This document shows, piece after piece, positions 1 to 13,013 of a stretch of 64,000 nt of DNA. How positions within the stretch are numbered: position 1 is the first letter of the stretch; the number at the start of each line of letters is the position of its first letter. The stretch is from NCBI GenBank assembly GCA_016861025.1, contig BOKO01000001.1:302001-366000 (forward strand). The letters are read 5' to 3'. Source of the DNA: Chloroflexota bacterium (GTDB taxonomy: Bacteria > Chloroflexota > Anaerolineae > Caldilineales > Caldilineaceae). A program made the translations under genes and the position numbers. The notes under the pieces were generated by a model. It had not been told where the DNA came from. It was given only the letters and a program-made list of their open reading frames with translations, and ran no database searches.

Positions 1-367
<367 letters not shown>

Positions 368-416
368 AGACCACCCTTCTTCTTATGGATGGATCGCTGA
401 TTGCAGCGCCAGATGG

Positions 417-496
417 AACGCGGATTGGGCGGATCGGCGCGGATTGAATTTAGAAAAATCCGCGTCAATTCGCCCCAATCCGCAAAATCCGCGTTC
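417..496. repeat. Imperfect inverted repeat of ATCCGCG-type units between livH-like and UroD-like genes
   Basis: The 146-bp gap between the UroD-family stop and the LivH start is filled by an inverted repeat. The left arm opens GAACGCGGATTGGGCGGAT (417-435) and the right arm closes ATCCGCAAAATCCGCGTTC (478-496). GCGGATT-like words recur about every 10-16 bp in both arms, around a short AT-rich centre (TTTAGAAAAA). It could fold into a long hairpin in the operon mRNA. Its design (short repeated words in inverted arms filling an operon gap) parallels the 36-40 kb elements, but the unit sequence differs. No open reading frame of note is inside. Confidence 0.75.
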
Positions 497-513
497 GATT
501 CCGCTATTCTTTC

Positions 514-1560
514 CTACCCGGCAACCGGCGTCTGCTCGGCAGCGCGGCGCAGAGCGTGCAGGTTGGCTGGCGGGACATCCATCGCCACACCGCAGCCGGG
601 CGCCAGCAGGAGACCAACGCCGCCTGTCTCCTCGATGGCGGCGCGCGCCTCGCGCAGCACATCCTCCGGTGCGCCATGTTGCAGCGCGCCTAGCTCATCC
701 ACGCCGCCGACCAATGCCTTGTGCGTCTGGGCGCGCGCCTGACCGACCGTCGGGTTCTGCTGGTTGACGCCCGCCCAGTTGATTGCGTGCACCGGATAAT
801 CGGCGGCCAGGTCGAAGTAGACCGCAGGCCCGCAGATGTGCAGCAGGTTGAAGGGAGCGTCCTGAACTGCTGCCAGCACACGCAGATCGTAAGGTTTGCC
901 GAACTCCGCGTATTCGCTGCGTGATAGCACGCCCTCACGCGCCAGCTTGACGATGGCGAAGAAGAGGCCGCTGGCGCCTTCCTCGACCGTGGCTGCGGCA
1001 TATTCCGCCAGCGTGGTGCTGATGGCGTCGAGCGCCGCGTGCACGCCTGCCGGGTTCGCGTCGATCAGACGGCGCACACCGTCGAACTGCGCCTGCACTG
1101 CCGCATCCTGCGTCGGCGCCGACGGTCGCGCGGCCAGAAACGCAAGCACCGACAGCGGTGAAAACACAGTTTGCAGAAAGTGCGCGCCTTTGATCCCTTC
1201 CTTGATGCGGCGCACCAGGTCAAGCTGTTCGCCGAAAACGCCCGCCGTTCCGCTGACCACGCCGATCTTTGCCAGGTCATCCGGCGAGTTGAGCGGTCCC
1301 TCGATCAGCTCCGGCAGCACGCCATGATAGCGGTCAAAGTCGTAGCGGTTGCCCCACGCTTCGGCGTAGTAGGTGGCGCGCGGGTTGACTTTGAGCCAAT
1401 CCCAGTCGAAGGCGAAGAAGTCCTGCAGCGAAGCCTGCGCCAGCGTGGATGGATGGCGCTCCGCTGGGATGAAGTGACGCCACGCCGCCACTGGCACGCG
1501 GTCGACCGCCTCGCCGCGCAGCGCCGCATCGACGCGCTCGCGTTTGCTGATTGTCGCCAT
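514..1560 (-). CDS. Uroporphyrinogen decarboxylase-superfamily protein, MtaA/CmuA-like methyltransferase type
   Basis: 348 residues, a single UroD (COG0407) TIM-barrel domain. Besides true HemE this superfamily holds zinc-dependent corrinoid:thiol methyltransferases. Here His241 and Cys243 in LLHICG plus Cys323 in PGCG match the H-x-C...C zinc site of MtaA-type methyltransferases, and the N-terminus (KRERVDAALRGEAVDRVPVAAW) is of the same non-HemE type. I therefore read it as a methyltransferase-like protein rather than a haem enzyme; the methyl donor and acceptor are unknown. It starts 14 bp downstream of the sulfurtransferase stop, inside an ABC uptake operon, which suggests work on the imported (possibly sulfur or methylated) compound. 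That link is inference. No corrinoid protein gene is visible in the window. Confidence 0.8.
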   Translation of the reverse strand: MATISKRERVDAALRGEAVDRVPVAAWRHFIPAERHPSTLAQASLQDFFAFDWDWLKVNPRATYYAEAWGNRYDFDRYHGVLPELIEGPLNSPDDLAKIGVVSGTAGVFGEQLDLVRRIKEGIKGAHFLQTVFSPLSVLAFLAARPSAPTQDAAVQAQFDGVRRLIDANPAGVHAALDAISTTLAEYAAATVEEGASGLFFAIVKLAREGVLSRSEYAEFGKPYDLRVLAAVQDAPFNLLHICGPAVYFDLAADYPVHAINWAGVNQQNPTVGQARAQTHKALVGGVDELGALQHGAPEDVLREARAAIEETGGVGLLLAPGCGVAMDVPPANLHALRRAAEQTPVAG

Positions 1561-1574
1561 ATCGTTGCTCCTTG

Positions 1575-2432
1575 CTACTTTTCAATCGGCAGCCCGACGC
1601 TGTTGCCCCACTCCGTCCAGGAGCCGTCGTAGTTGCGCACGTTTTCATAGCCGAGCAGCTTTGTCAGCACGAACCAGGTGTGGCTGCTGCGTTCGCCGAT
1701 GCGGCAATAGGCGATCACGTCGTCGCCTGCCTTCAGCCCTTGCTCCTGCTCGTAGATGGCGCGCAGTTCATCGGCGCTCTTGAAGGTGCCATCCGGGTTG
1801 GCGGCGCGCGCCCACGGCACATTCTTTGCGCCGGGGATGTGACCGCCGCGCAGCGCGCCTTCCTGCGGATAGTCCGCCATGTGCAGCAGCTCGCCCTTGT
1901 ACTCGCCGGGGCTGCGTACATCGACCAGCGGCAGTCCCGCTCTGACGTGCGCCAGCACATCCTCACGGAACGCGCGGATCGGTGCGTCGTTGCGTTCTTG
2001 GGCGACATAGGTCGTCGGTGGGTAGGTGGGCGTCTCGCGCGTCAGCGGCCTGCCCTCCGCCACCCACTTGGCGCGCCCACCGTCGATGATTTTGGCGTTG
2101 GTGTGCCCGAACAACTGGAAGACCCAGTAAGCGTAGGTCGCCCACCAGTTGTTCTTGTCGCCGTAGAAGATCACTGTTGTGTCGTTGGTGATGCCCAGCC
2201 GTGACATCAACGCCTCAAACCGTTCTTTGGAGATGTAGTCGCGCACAACCGGGTCGTTGAGATCGTTGTGCCAGTCGACTTTGACTGCGCCAGGGATGTG
2301 GCCGGTGTCGTAGAGCAGGACATCCTCGTTGCTCTCCACCAGCCGGATCGATGGATCGTCCAGGTGTTGCGCCACCCAGTCGGTGCTGACCAATACTTCG
2401 GGATGTACGTAGCCTTTGCTGTCGATGCTCAT
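1575..2432 (-). CDS. Sulfurtransferase with two rhodanese domains (thiosulfate/3-mercaptopyruvate type)
   Basis: 285 residues with two rhodanese domains: an inactive N-terminal one (about 10-130) and a catalytic C-terminal one (about 155-280). The active loop is CRIGERS with Cys243, the form found in mycobacterial CysA2/CysA3 thiosulfate sulfurtransferases, so thiosulfate:cyanide-type sulfur transfer is the likely chemistry. VDVRSPGEYKG and GHIPGA are further family marks. No signal peptide is seen, so it is cytoplasmic. It sits between the binding lipoprotein (70 bp upstream) and the UroD-like gene (14 bp downstream), all in one direction. Its presence in the transporter operon points to sulfur handling, but the in vivo sulfur donor is unknown. 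Confidence 0.92.
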   Translation of the reverse strand: MSIDSKGYVHPEVLVSTDWVAQHLDDPSIRLVESNEDVLLYDTGHIPGAVKVDWHNDLNDPVVRDYISKERFEALMSRLGITNDTTVIFYGDKNNWWATYAYWVFQLFGHTNAKIIDGGRAKWVAEGRPLTRETPTYPPTTYVAQERNDAPIRAFREDVLAHVRAGLPLVDVRSPGEYKGELLHMADYPQEGALRGGHIPGAKNVPWARAANPDGTFKSADELRAIYEQEQGLKAGDDVIAYCRIGERSSHTWFVLTKLLGYENVRNYDGSWTEWGNSVGLPIEK

Positions 2433-2501
2433 GGTTCTTTCCTTTCTACTCTTGTGGATCCTTGTTGCGATGCTCTGTGAAATTCTTGCTGATAGATTCC
2501 A

Positions 2502-3713
<1,212 letters not shown>

Positions 3714-4240
3714 TTTTGCCTCTCTTCCAAAAACAAAGAACGAATGCACGTCAGAGTCTGACATCATAGCCGATGTAGTCTGATTTTGATTGATTTCATC
3801 CACAATTGGCTGTTACAACAACACGGCTCCATCGTTTGCTCCTTTGTCAAAGGCAATTGTTCGTTTATTCAGAAGCGTTATAACAAACGCCCCGGTCTTC
3901 GCGCAGAAGCCAGGGCGTTTGCAATCGTCGTTGAAAACAAAAACGCCCCGGCGAAGCCGAGGCGAACGTTATCCTACCGGATAGAAGGGGACTATCGAGA
4001 CGGTGGCAGCTCTCCACGGCGCGCGCCGATGCAACATGCACAGCAACAACAACAAGAAGAGAAAACCGTCTGCCAGATCAACATCAGATGTTTACTTGAA
4101 CATCAATTCCACTGGTTACGCTACACATCGTCTGAACCAAACGTCCAGACAAGCGCAGAGAGTATCAGATGTTTGGGCGTCTGTCAAACCCAAAATCTCG
4201 CGGATGCAGGCATCCTGGATTAGTTTCGATGCTCAGATGG
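3714..4240. other. Intergenic region with two hairpins; no convincing gene
   Basis: 527 bp between the binding-protein start and the end of a small membrane protein. A long hairpin lies at 3884-3921 (CAAACGCCC / GGGCGTTTG outer arms, inner GG.CTTC / GAAGCC), and a terminator-like hairpin follows at 3934-3964; both contain AACGCCCCGG. The part near 3714-3880 should contain the promoter of the uptake operon: TATGAT on the minus strand is a possible -10, but no good -35 stands at the right distance. The part 3970-4240 shows nothing I recognise. Open frames here lack ribosome sites and family resemblance. Confidence 0.6.
3934..3964 (-). terminator. Rho-independent terminator (leftward)
   Basis: Read on the minus strand: CGCCTCGG, loop CTTCG, CCGGGGCG, then TTTTTGTTTT. 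The stem is 8 bp with one wobble pair and carries a proper U-tract. It would end transcription coming from the small membrane protein gene at 4241-4669. Confidence 0.75.
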
Positions 4241-4669
4241 TTATAGCACCCGCCTCCTGCTTGCCGACTTTGAGCCGTTTGTCTTCTCTTCGGGATGTAG
4301 CATAGATGGGCGAAATGTTGGTGACGACATGGTCACATCATTAGCTCGACGCGAAGTCCCCATTAGCCAAACCACGATTGCCACTGTGATGGCAATGGCA
4401 CATGAAGCAAGAACTGCTGACAGCATGTAGATGACAAATTGAACTGTTCTCGAGCGATTTCTGAATGCTTCAATCTCAGCCGCGGCTCGCATTTCCATTA
4501 ATCTGAGTTCAGATTGCTGGCGTTCTTCCGTCAGGGCAAATTGCTTCCCGGCGATAACTGCGTTGCTGGTCGCAGTGATAGGATTGAAAGCATCCGACTT
4601 TGCGAGTGAAAACCCCAGCAATGCGAAACTCAGCAGCAGAAAGACTACAAGCAGAGCGAAGAATCTCAT
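4241..4669 (-). CDS. Small membrane protein of unknown function
   Basis: 142 residues. A hydrophobic N-terminal segment (about 2-22; signal anchor or signal peptide ending near SLAKSDA) is followed by an Ala/Glu/Arg-rich, probably coiled-coil stretch (about 45-72, TEERQQSELRLMEMRAAAE), a second transmembrane helix (about 76-102) and a basic tail. I do not recognise the family. It lies on the same strand as the two-component genes, 205 bp after the response regulator, and is followed by a good terminator. Base composition is AT-richer than most of the window, like the neighbouring kinase. A role tied to the sensor system is possible but unsupported. Confidence 0.6.
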   Translation of the reverse strand: MRFFALLVVFLLLSFALLGFSLAKSDAFNPITATSNAVIAGKQFALTEERQQSELRLMEMRAAAEIEAFRNRSRTVQFVIYMLSAVLASCAIAITVAIVVWLMGTSRRANDVTMSSPTFRPSMLHPEEKTNGSKSASRRRVL

Positions 4670-4874
4670 TGCTCACCTCCATCTCTTTAGGTTAGTGACT
4701 ATATGCCGGATGGTGATGTGCCTTGATCTCTATCTTAGGCTGAGTCAGGGATAGCGGACAGAAGCGGATTTGCGCGTTATTGTGAGGCGTGCAATGCAGA
4801 TATGCAGACCGACATTCTTACGCGCCGGATGTATTTGCATCGGGATGTTTCAATTTGCGCAGGTTTTGTAAATC

Positions 4875-5609
4875 CTATTGGTCTGCGGAGGCTCCTCCGA
4901 ACCCACGTCGCCGTGCCTCGTCGATAACTTGCCAACGATACCGCAACTGAAGTCGGCGTTTGATGTTGGCGATGTGACCTCGAACAGCGCCCTCTTCTAT
5001 TGTCAAAGTGGACGCAATTTCGGCGTCAGAACAGTTGATCGCCATCAGGTGAAGAACCTCCATTTGCCGACGAGTTAGGGGCAATGGGTCGTCGGGTAGT
5101 GAAATGCGGCGCTTCTCCTCTTCAAGCGCCAACAATTTGGCGACTTCGGGGGTCGGGCGCCACCATCCATCGATGACGGAATGCAACTGGGCAATGAGCC
5201 ACTGTTTCCATGCTTCCCAGTCTGACGGACCGTTCTGTTTTGCGATGAGTGCGTCCGCCCCGCGGCTCATCGCTTGTCTCGCCAGGTCCGGATGGTCTAT
5301 CAAGTAATCTGAAAAACCAATAATCGTCGTGTGCGGGCTCACCGTATCGATAATTCCGATGATGCTCAAGCCCTCATCGAAACTATGAGTGGTTATCCGT
5401 ACCCCAATACCCTCGCCAGGGCGAACAAGGCCAATATCAACGAGAGCGATGTCGGGCACGTGTTCGTCAAGAAAGCCTTCAAGGCCATTACGGTTGGTCA
5501 AATATCCAACAAACTTGAAGCGCGACTGATTTTCGAGCGCTTCGCGTACCGACCGAATCATGCCGCCGTCATTCTCGACAAGCAGTAGCCGTTTAATTCC
5601 ATCCGCCAT
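4875..5609 (-). CDS. Response regulator, receiver plus LuxR-type DNA-binding domain
   Basis: 244 residues. The N-terminal receiver domain (about 6-125) opens RLLLVEND, has the phospho-acceptor candidate Asp58 in DIALVDIGL and a conserved Lys in ALIAK. The C-terminal LuxR/GerE helix-turn-helix (about 175-238) shows LTRRQMEVLHLMA and DAEIASTLTIEEGAVRGHIANIKRRL-like spacing. NarL-type regulators of this build control transcription after phosphorylation by a HisKA_3 kinase, and such a kinase is encoded immediately upstream with an 18-bp gap, so the two are very likely partners. Target genes are unknown. AT-richer composition than the flanks suggests transfer together with the kinase. Confidence 0.92.
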   Translation of the reverse strand: MADGIKRLLLVENDGGMIRSVREALENQSRFKFVGYLTNRNGLEGFLDEHVPDIALVDIGLVRPGEGIGVRITTHSFDEGLSIIGIIDTVSPHTTIIGFSDYLIDHPDLARQAMSRGADALIAKQNGPSDWEAWKQWLIAQLHSVIDGWWRPTPEVAKLLALEEEKRRISLPDDPLPLTRRQMEVLHLMAINCSDAEIASTLTIEEGAVRGHIANIKRRLQLRYRWQVIDEARRRGFGGASADQ

Positions 5610-5627
5610 AAAGGTTCTTCCTCTTTT

Positions 5628-7916
5628 CTAATCGGTTGTCGGTAGCGGGACCTGAAATCGAATCGACGTGCCATGATTGATATGGGACTCAATCGTCGTC
5701 GTCCCCCCGAGTCCACAAATCCGATCCTTAATACTGCATAATCCCAGCCCTTGTGCAACCTCATCCTGATTGAAGCCGACGCCATTGTCGCGGATAATCA
5801 CTATGATATTGTTGCAATCATAGTCAATACTTATCTCCAGCCGTGTTAATTGTGAATGGCGGAGGGCATTTCCAATCGCTTCGTCACAGGCATACATGAG
5901 CTCGTTGCCGCCAGAGAGGCTGATCTCTGCGGGGGGAAGATCACAGGTTGTAAACAATACGGAGATGCCATAGAGATTTTCAATTGTTTTCGCCTGCGTT
6001 TGCAAATCCTCGACGAGAGACTGTAAGGTGAGCCACGTCTGCTCTGTGATCAGATTTGTGACCGCCTGCCGCGCTCGGGAGACTTGCACCCCAGCAATTC
6101 GCCACTCTTCTCTTGATTTGTCGGATCCCGGTGCACTTTGCCGTAGACGATCAAGGCTACGAGCGACATCGTGAAGCCGATGCGATAGTGAGTCGTGCAC
6201 CATCCGGCGCAATCCTTCGCGCCGCCGCTGTTCCTCCACTATGTTCTGCAACCCGGCCTGGATAGCCAGCGAGGCGTATGGAGTGAGGAGCTGGATTAAG
6301 TCTCGAATTGTTTCCTCAAATGGCTCATTGCGTCGGAAGTTGATCCACATGACCCCAACGCTCTCGTGGGCTATGACCAGAGGGATTGCTGCGCACGAAA
6401 CGATTGATTCGCGAATGACAAAAGGTTGGATGCCATGCCATACATGATGAAACCGCTTATTTACGAGCATCTCTGTTTGCGGCGCGTTTGGGAAATACTC
6501 AGGTTTCTGATGCTCCATCAGACTTATTGTGAGACTGTCGAGTTCGCGAGACGGCGCAGCCGATTCAGGCGTGGTGTGAAGATCTCCAACCAAGACGCGC
6601 TCGATCTCTAGATCCGCAGCAGAGTGGCGGTAATGAAAACTTATGATGTCAGCTTTCAGCAAATCTAGATAGACGCCTCCAATATACCTCAACATATCGG
6701 GAATCTGTTCCACGCAAATGATCCTTTTCGCCAGTTCTTGCCCGATATCAGCCAGCTTGCGATGCACATCAAGAACCTTGGTGCGTTCGTGGGACGCCAA
6801 CAGATGCCCTCCTACAATCTCCAACAGCTGTACATCTTCATCGGCAAAGTCAAATACACGCGGCGACTCCACATCTAGCACCACTACCTGTCGATAGTCC
6901 ACCGTAATTGGCACCGCCAGTGCGGAACGCGTGTTGTGGAATGCGTCATTTGGGAGGAAACGCGCCTCTGGATCACGCTCTGTGTCATTCATGTAGCATG
7001 GACTTCCGTGTCGTCCCGCCCATCCAGTGATGCCTTGGGATGCAGGGTACTGATAGCCGCTCTCAGCGAGTCTCTGACCTTGAATGCTAGATGATCCCAC
7101 AATCTTCATAAGATCAGTGTCTCGATCATAGATAATGACATTCGCCATGACATCCCGCTTGGAATCGCTGAGCGCCTCCGCCATGATCTCGGCTATGGCG
7201 TTGGACGCTGTACTCCAACTTCTCGTTTTCGTAACTTCATTCATTCTTTCCGTTGTGTATCGGATGATACGATTCTGGTAAGCTAGACTTCGCACCAAGA
7301 GGTAACTCGAAAAACCAATGTAGGCGCCTGTCAAACCACGGATGAAGAAATCACGGACTGCAACAGAAAACTCCATCGGCAGGTCAAATGCGCCATTACT
7401 CAAATAGGATGGAACCTGATGAACGAAAGGTGCAAACGCAGAAATGGAGAGCAATCCGACATCAACGAGGATGAAAATGAATGCCCAGCGGCGTTCAAGA
7501 CTTCTACCTATGGTCATTAAAGGGATAAGGTATAGCAGCCAAGTGTCGGATGCAACTACAGGATATAGCCCCCAAATGATCACCGTGGCGCCAATCGAGC
7601 TTGCAACAAATTGGATGATGCTGAGCCTTCGTTGCCACTCTGGCGAGGCCACCCGACGGTTCCTGAAAAGATAGCCAAAACTAAACTGCCAGATTGCATA
7701 GAGCCAAAGGATACCGAGCATTGCCGGAATCGACGTCTCAACATGGCGCGGCGAGAACAATGCAAAGAAAAGTATTGTGGAGACTGCGAGCTGGCGGATC
7801 AAATGCCAACGGAATCTCAAATTCATCAAGGAGTTGCGGTCTGGGTTTATCCAGGGCTGTACGATCGGTGGTACGCTGCTGGCGTAAGGATTTCGGAGAT
7901 GCGGTAGTGTGAACAT
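5628..7916 (-). CDS. Membrane histidine kinase with two GAF-like domains (NarX/DegS-type)
   Basis: 762 residues. About 35-215 is a block of six or so transmembrane helices. Two GAF-like domains follow (about 225-385, with GITGWAGRHGSPCYM, and about 395-560). The dimerisation domain is HisKA_3 type, with the phosphorylated His in RRMVHDSLSHRL (about 570), and the C-terminus is an ATPase (about 665-757) with DEAIGNALRHS, IIRDNGVGF and GLGLCSIKDRI as N, G1 and G2 boxes. It would sense a small ligand or membrane state and phosphorylate the adjacent LuxR-type regulator. The start at 7916 gives a soluble stretch of about 30 residues; the later ATG at 7826 (MNLRFRWHL) is an alternative. No signal ligand can be inferred. 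Confidence 0.9.
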   Translation of the reverse strand: MFTLPHLRNPYASSVPPIVQPWINPDRNSLMNLRFRWHLIRQLAVSTILFFALFSPRHVETSIPAMLGILWLYAIWQFSFGYLFRNRRVASPEWQRRLSIIQFVASSIGATVIIWGLYPVVASDTWLLYLIPLMTIGRSLERRWAFIFILVDVGLLSISAFAPFVHQVPSYLSNGAFDLPMEFSVAVRDFFIRGLTGAYIGFSSYLLVRSLAYQNRIIRYTTERMNEVTKTRSWSTASNAIAEIMAEALSDSKRDVMANVIIYDRDTDLMKIVGSSSIQGQRLAESGYQYPASQGITGWAGRHGSPCYMNDTERDPEARFLPNDAFHNTRSALAVPITVDYRQVVVLDVESPRVFDFADEDVQLLEIVGGHLLASHERTKVLDVHRKLADIGQELAKRIICVEQIPDMLRYIGGVYLDLLKADIISFHYRHSAADLEIERVLVGDLHTTPESAAPSRELDSLTISLMEHQKPEYFPNAPQTEMLVNKRFHHVWHGIQPFVIRESIVSCAAIPLVIAHESVGVMWINFRRNEPFEETIRDLIQLLTPYASLAIQAGLQNIVEEQRRREGLRRMVHDSLSHRLHDVARSLDRLRQSAPGSDKSREEWRIAGVQVSRARQAVTNLITEQTWLTLQSLVEDLQTQAKTIENLYGISVLFTTCDLPPAEISLSGGNELMYACDEAIGNALRHSQLTRLEISIDYDCNNIIVIIRDNGVGFNQDEVAQGLGLCSIKDRICGLGGTTTIESHINHGTSIRFQVPLPTTD

Positions 7917-8286
7917 GGTTGGAATCCTGGTGAGGATGGTTCAAGAGTTGGTCGTGAATGCTATACCAGGGTGCAAATCAAAAAACCGTCTTGGCTTAGG
8001 CAAGCCTTGTTTCACGCTGCGTACGATCCCGTCGCCTGTAATAGCGTACCAGACCATATCTGACTTGGAAAGCATGCTTTATGTATGAATTTGCACGCAT
8101 TTGTCGTGTCTCACGGATTATAGACACTCAGGGAGTCATAGCCATCACTGCGGTTGGGCGTGAAGCGCATCGTCCTATTGATGTGCTGCGTCGCCCCGCC
8201 ACTCCAGCGGCCAGGAGATGAATCAGATTGTAGCTCAGCGTCGTTTGGCAACGGTTATTCTATGAACAAGAGTCAGGCTTCTCCTG
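7917..8286. other. Intergenic region upstream of the histidine kinase; no gene seen
   Basis: 370 bp, AT-rich near the kinase and GC-richer near the PyrK-like gene. It should hold the promoter of the two-component operon (minus strand). TATAGC near 7960 could be a -10, but no matching -35 is evident. A short palindrome GGCTTAGGCAAGCC lies near 7993-8006. Open frames here have no ribosome site or recognisable product. Confidence 0.5.
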
Positions 8287-9141
<855 letters not shown>

Positions 9142-9195
9142 GGTAGGCTATTCTTTGTGCACCACATTCTGTCACGGTTGAGGAACGATTGCCAA

Positions 9196-10550
<1,355 letters not shown>

Positions 10551-10554
<4 letters not shown>

Positions 10555-12878
10555 ACGAACGCACCTTCGATTGGGGCGCCGACGCTGCGTCGGTTGAAAG
10601 CCACTGGTTTGTGCGCTGCCTGCGCTGGGCAGGTGAAAGATGGCGGCCCCACCTGGGTTGGATCGTGTTGGCGTTTTGTCTGATGTTGGCGATGCTGCCG
10701 GCTGCGCTGTTGTGGGAGAACCGCTGGCTGCGTTCAGGTGCGCTGATCGGACGACTCCACCTGGCCGGTCCGTTGGCGGTCGTGATCTTCTGGCTGATTG
10801 CGGGCTGGCGGCGCCCATACATCGGTAGACGCCGTTTTTTGCGTATAGTCATGCAGGGTGTTGCGTTGTTGGCGTTAAGCGCTCTGGCGATCAGCCAGCT
10901 ACTGGCAGGCTGGCTGCCGGGGCCGGCGCTGATCGGGCAGGCGGCTGTCACCGGTGCATGGAACAGCCTATCGCTTCATATCATCGAGTCGCTGCAGCAG
11001 GTCAGCGTGCGTTATATGCTTTGGTGGCAGGGTGTGCAGAACAACACAGCCGGCCGCGACGATCTGGTGCTCTTTGGCTTTGCGTTGCCAATCGTGTGGG
11101 CGCTCAGCCTGCTGACGGCGTGGCTGGTGCGATGCTTTCGCAACGGGTTGCTTGCTGCTGCGCCGATCCTATGGGTGGTTGGGCTGGTGATGCTCTACAG
11201 CCCGGTCGAGCGATGGCTGATCGTGGCCGGCGCTGGGCTGGCGCTGCTGCTGCATCTGGCGCTCGACCAGCTTGCGTTGACCGAACGCTGGCAGGCGTTA
11301 AAGCTCGACTACAATCCGTTGGCGTTGACCGAACGCGCATTTGTCTCATTGGGCGTGATCGCGCTGGTGGTCGCCGCCGCCGCCATCATGCCCAACCTCT
11401 ACTCGGTGGAGATCACGGCGCGATACTACACATTAATCGCGCCCTTCAATGAGCGGTTGGAGGCGCTCGGCAAGCGCGCCTTTCCCGATCTCGCGGGCAG
11501 GAATCCGTGGGGCGGCGGCGACCTGGCGGGCGGACTGCCCAACGAGTTCCTGCTGCGCGGCGGCCCGACGCTAAACGAGCGCGTGGTCATGCGCGTACGA
11601 ACGAGCGAATCGCCGCGTTCGTTTGATGCGCCGCCCTCCGCGCACAATCTGCGCGGTATGACTTTTTCTAACTACGACGGCCTCGGCTGGCAGAATCCGT
11701 CGACAACGCAACGCAGCGAGCCTGGCGCCGAACGACCCTGGACGCAGCTCTCTGACGCCGGGCGCCGCACACTTCTTCAAAACATCAGCGTGACGCTGGC
11801 GAGCCGCATCCTCTTCGCCGCTGGCGAGCCGTTTGCGCCGTCGGTCGCGTATCAGGCGGAGGAGCGCTTCACTGGCGACCTGGTGGCGCTGCGCAGCAAT
11901 GAGCGCAGCTACACCATTTCGTCGCTGATCCCGGCGCTTTCAAACGATGAGCTGGACGCCTTGCCCAACTGGAACGCAACGACGCCGTTGCCCGCCGAGT
12001 ACGCCATCTATCTCGATCTGCCGGAGAGCGTCACCGCGCGTACGCGCGCCCTGGCTGCTGACCTGACCGCTGACGTCGATACGCTCTTTGCGCAAGCGAC
12101 CGCCATCGAGCGCTATCTGCGCACCTTTCCCTACGATCTCACGGTCTCTGCCCCGCCAGAGGATGTTCTAGATGTAGCGGACTACTTCTTGTTCGATCTG
12201 CAGCGCGGTTATTGCGACTACTACGCCACAGCTTTTGTCGTGTTGGCGCGCGCAGCGGGGATTCCGGCGCGCTTTGTGACCGGTTTCACCAACGGTTCAT
12301 GGAGCCAGACAGAGCAGGTGTGGACGGTCGCCGAGGCGGACGCACATTCGTGGCCCGAAGTCTATTTTCCAGAGGTCGGATGGATACCGTTCGAGCCAAC
12401 AGCCGGTCGCCCGGAGTTGGCTCGCATTGGCATGGCGCGCGGCGCGAGCGCAGTTTCGCCCCCTACGCCCACGGTTGAGCCGCTGCCCGTCGAGCCGCCG
12501 CCCTTCGACGACCGCTGGCTATGGCTGCTCCTTCCTGTCATTGTTGCGGCGGCGAGCGGAATTGCACTGCTTCGGCGCTGGCGTCTCAGTCGGGAGGACC
12601 CGTGGGACGCCATCGTGCGGTGGGGCAGCCGGTTGGGACGGGGGCCTGAAGCCGGGGAAACCGTGCTCGAATATGGCGCAGCGCTTTCGACGCACATCCA
12701 GACCGTTCGGCAAGATGAACCGGAAGTGCGCCGTTTGGTCGGTCGCGAGGTGCGGCTGATGAGCGAGGAAGTCAGCGCCCTGCACTATGCGCCAGAAGCC
12801 CGGCGCCCCACCCTGCGCACGCAAATTCTCGAACGGTGGCGTCGTCTGCGCGGCTACCTGTGGCAGGTGAGGCGCTGA
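10551..12878 (+). CDS. Transglutaminase-like membrane protein (TgpA type)
   Basis: 775 residues. The ATG at 10551 overlaps the stop of the DUF58 gene and follows GAGGTCGG; the frame is open upstream to 10395 but only as an overlap. A multi-helix membrane part (about 35-290) is followed by an extracytoplasmic region and a transglutaminase core with Cys555 (RGYCDYYAT) and His599 (DAHSWPEVYF). The usual third residue is Glu in GWIPFEPT, as in many TgpA proteins. One more transmembrane helix (about 658-680) precedes a cytoplasmic tail with a DUF4129-like ending. Family members are cysteine-protease or peptide-crosslinking-like enzymes of unknown substrate. Function with the DUF58 partner is inferred from context only. 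Confidence 0.9.
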
Positions 12879-13013
12879 GAAAGCCTCTATCCTGAGGTTG
12901 AGCAGCGGGTCCCGACTATCGGCGGATCAAAGCAGCCTCAACGCGTGGTAGACTGAATGAGGGTGAACGTAAAAAGGGGAGCGTTGCGTTGTCGACTCTA
13001 GGAGAACATAAAT

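Noticed and set aside
4003..4305. 100-codon plus-strand frame near 4 kb
   Set aside because: Runs into the end of the small membrane protein gene on the other strand, with Ser/Asn-rich random-looking sequence and no ribosome site.
12213..12400. Inactive transglutaminase because the third triad residue is Glu
   Set aside because: Cys555 and His599 are intact, and PFEPT-type Glu is common in TgpA-like proteins, so loss of activity cannot be claimed.
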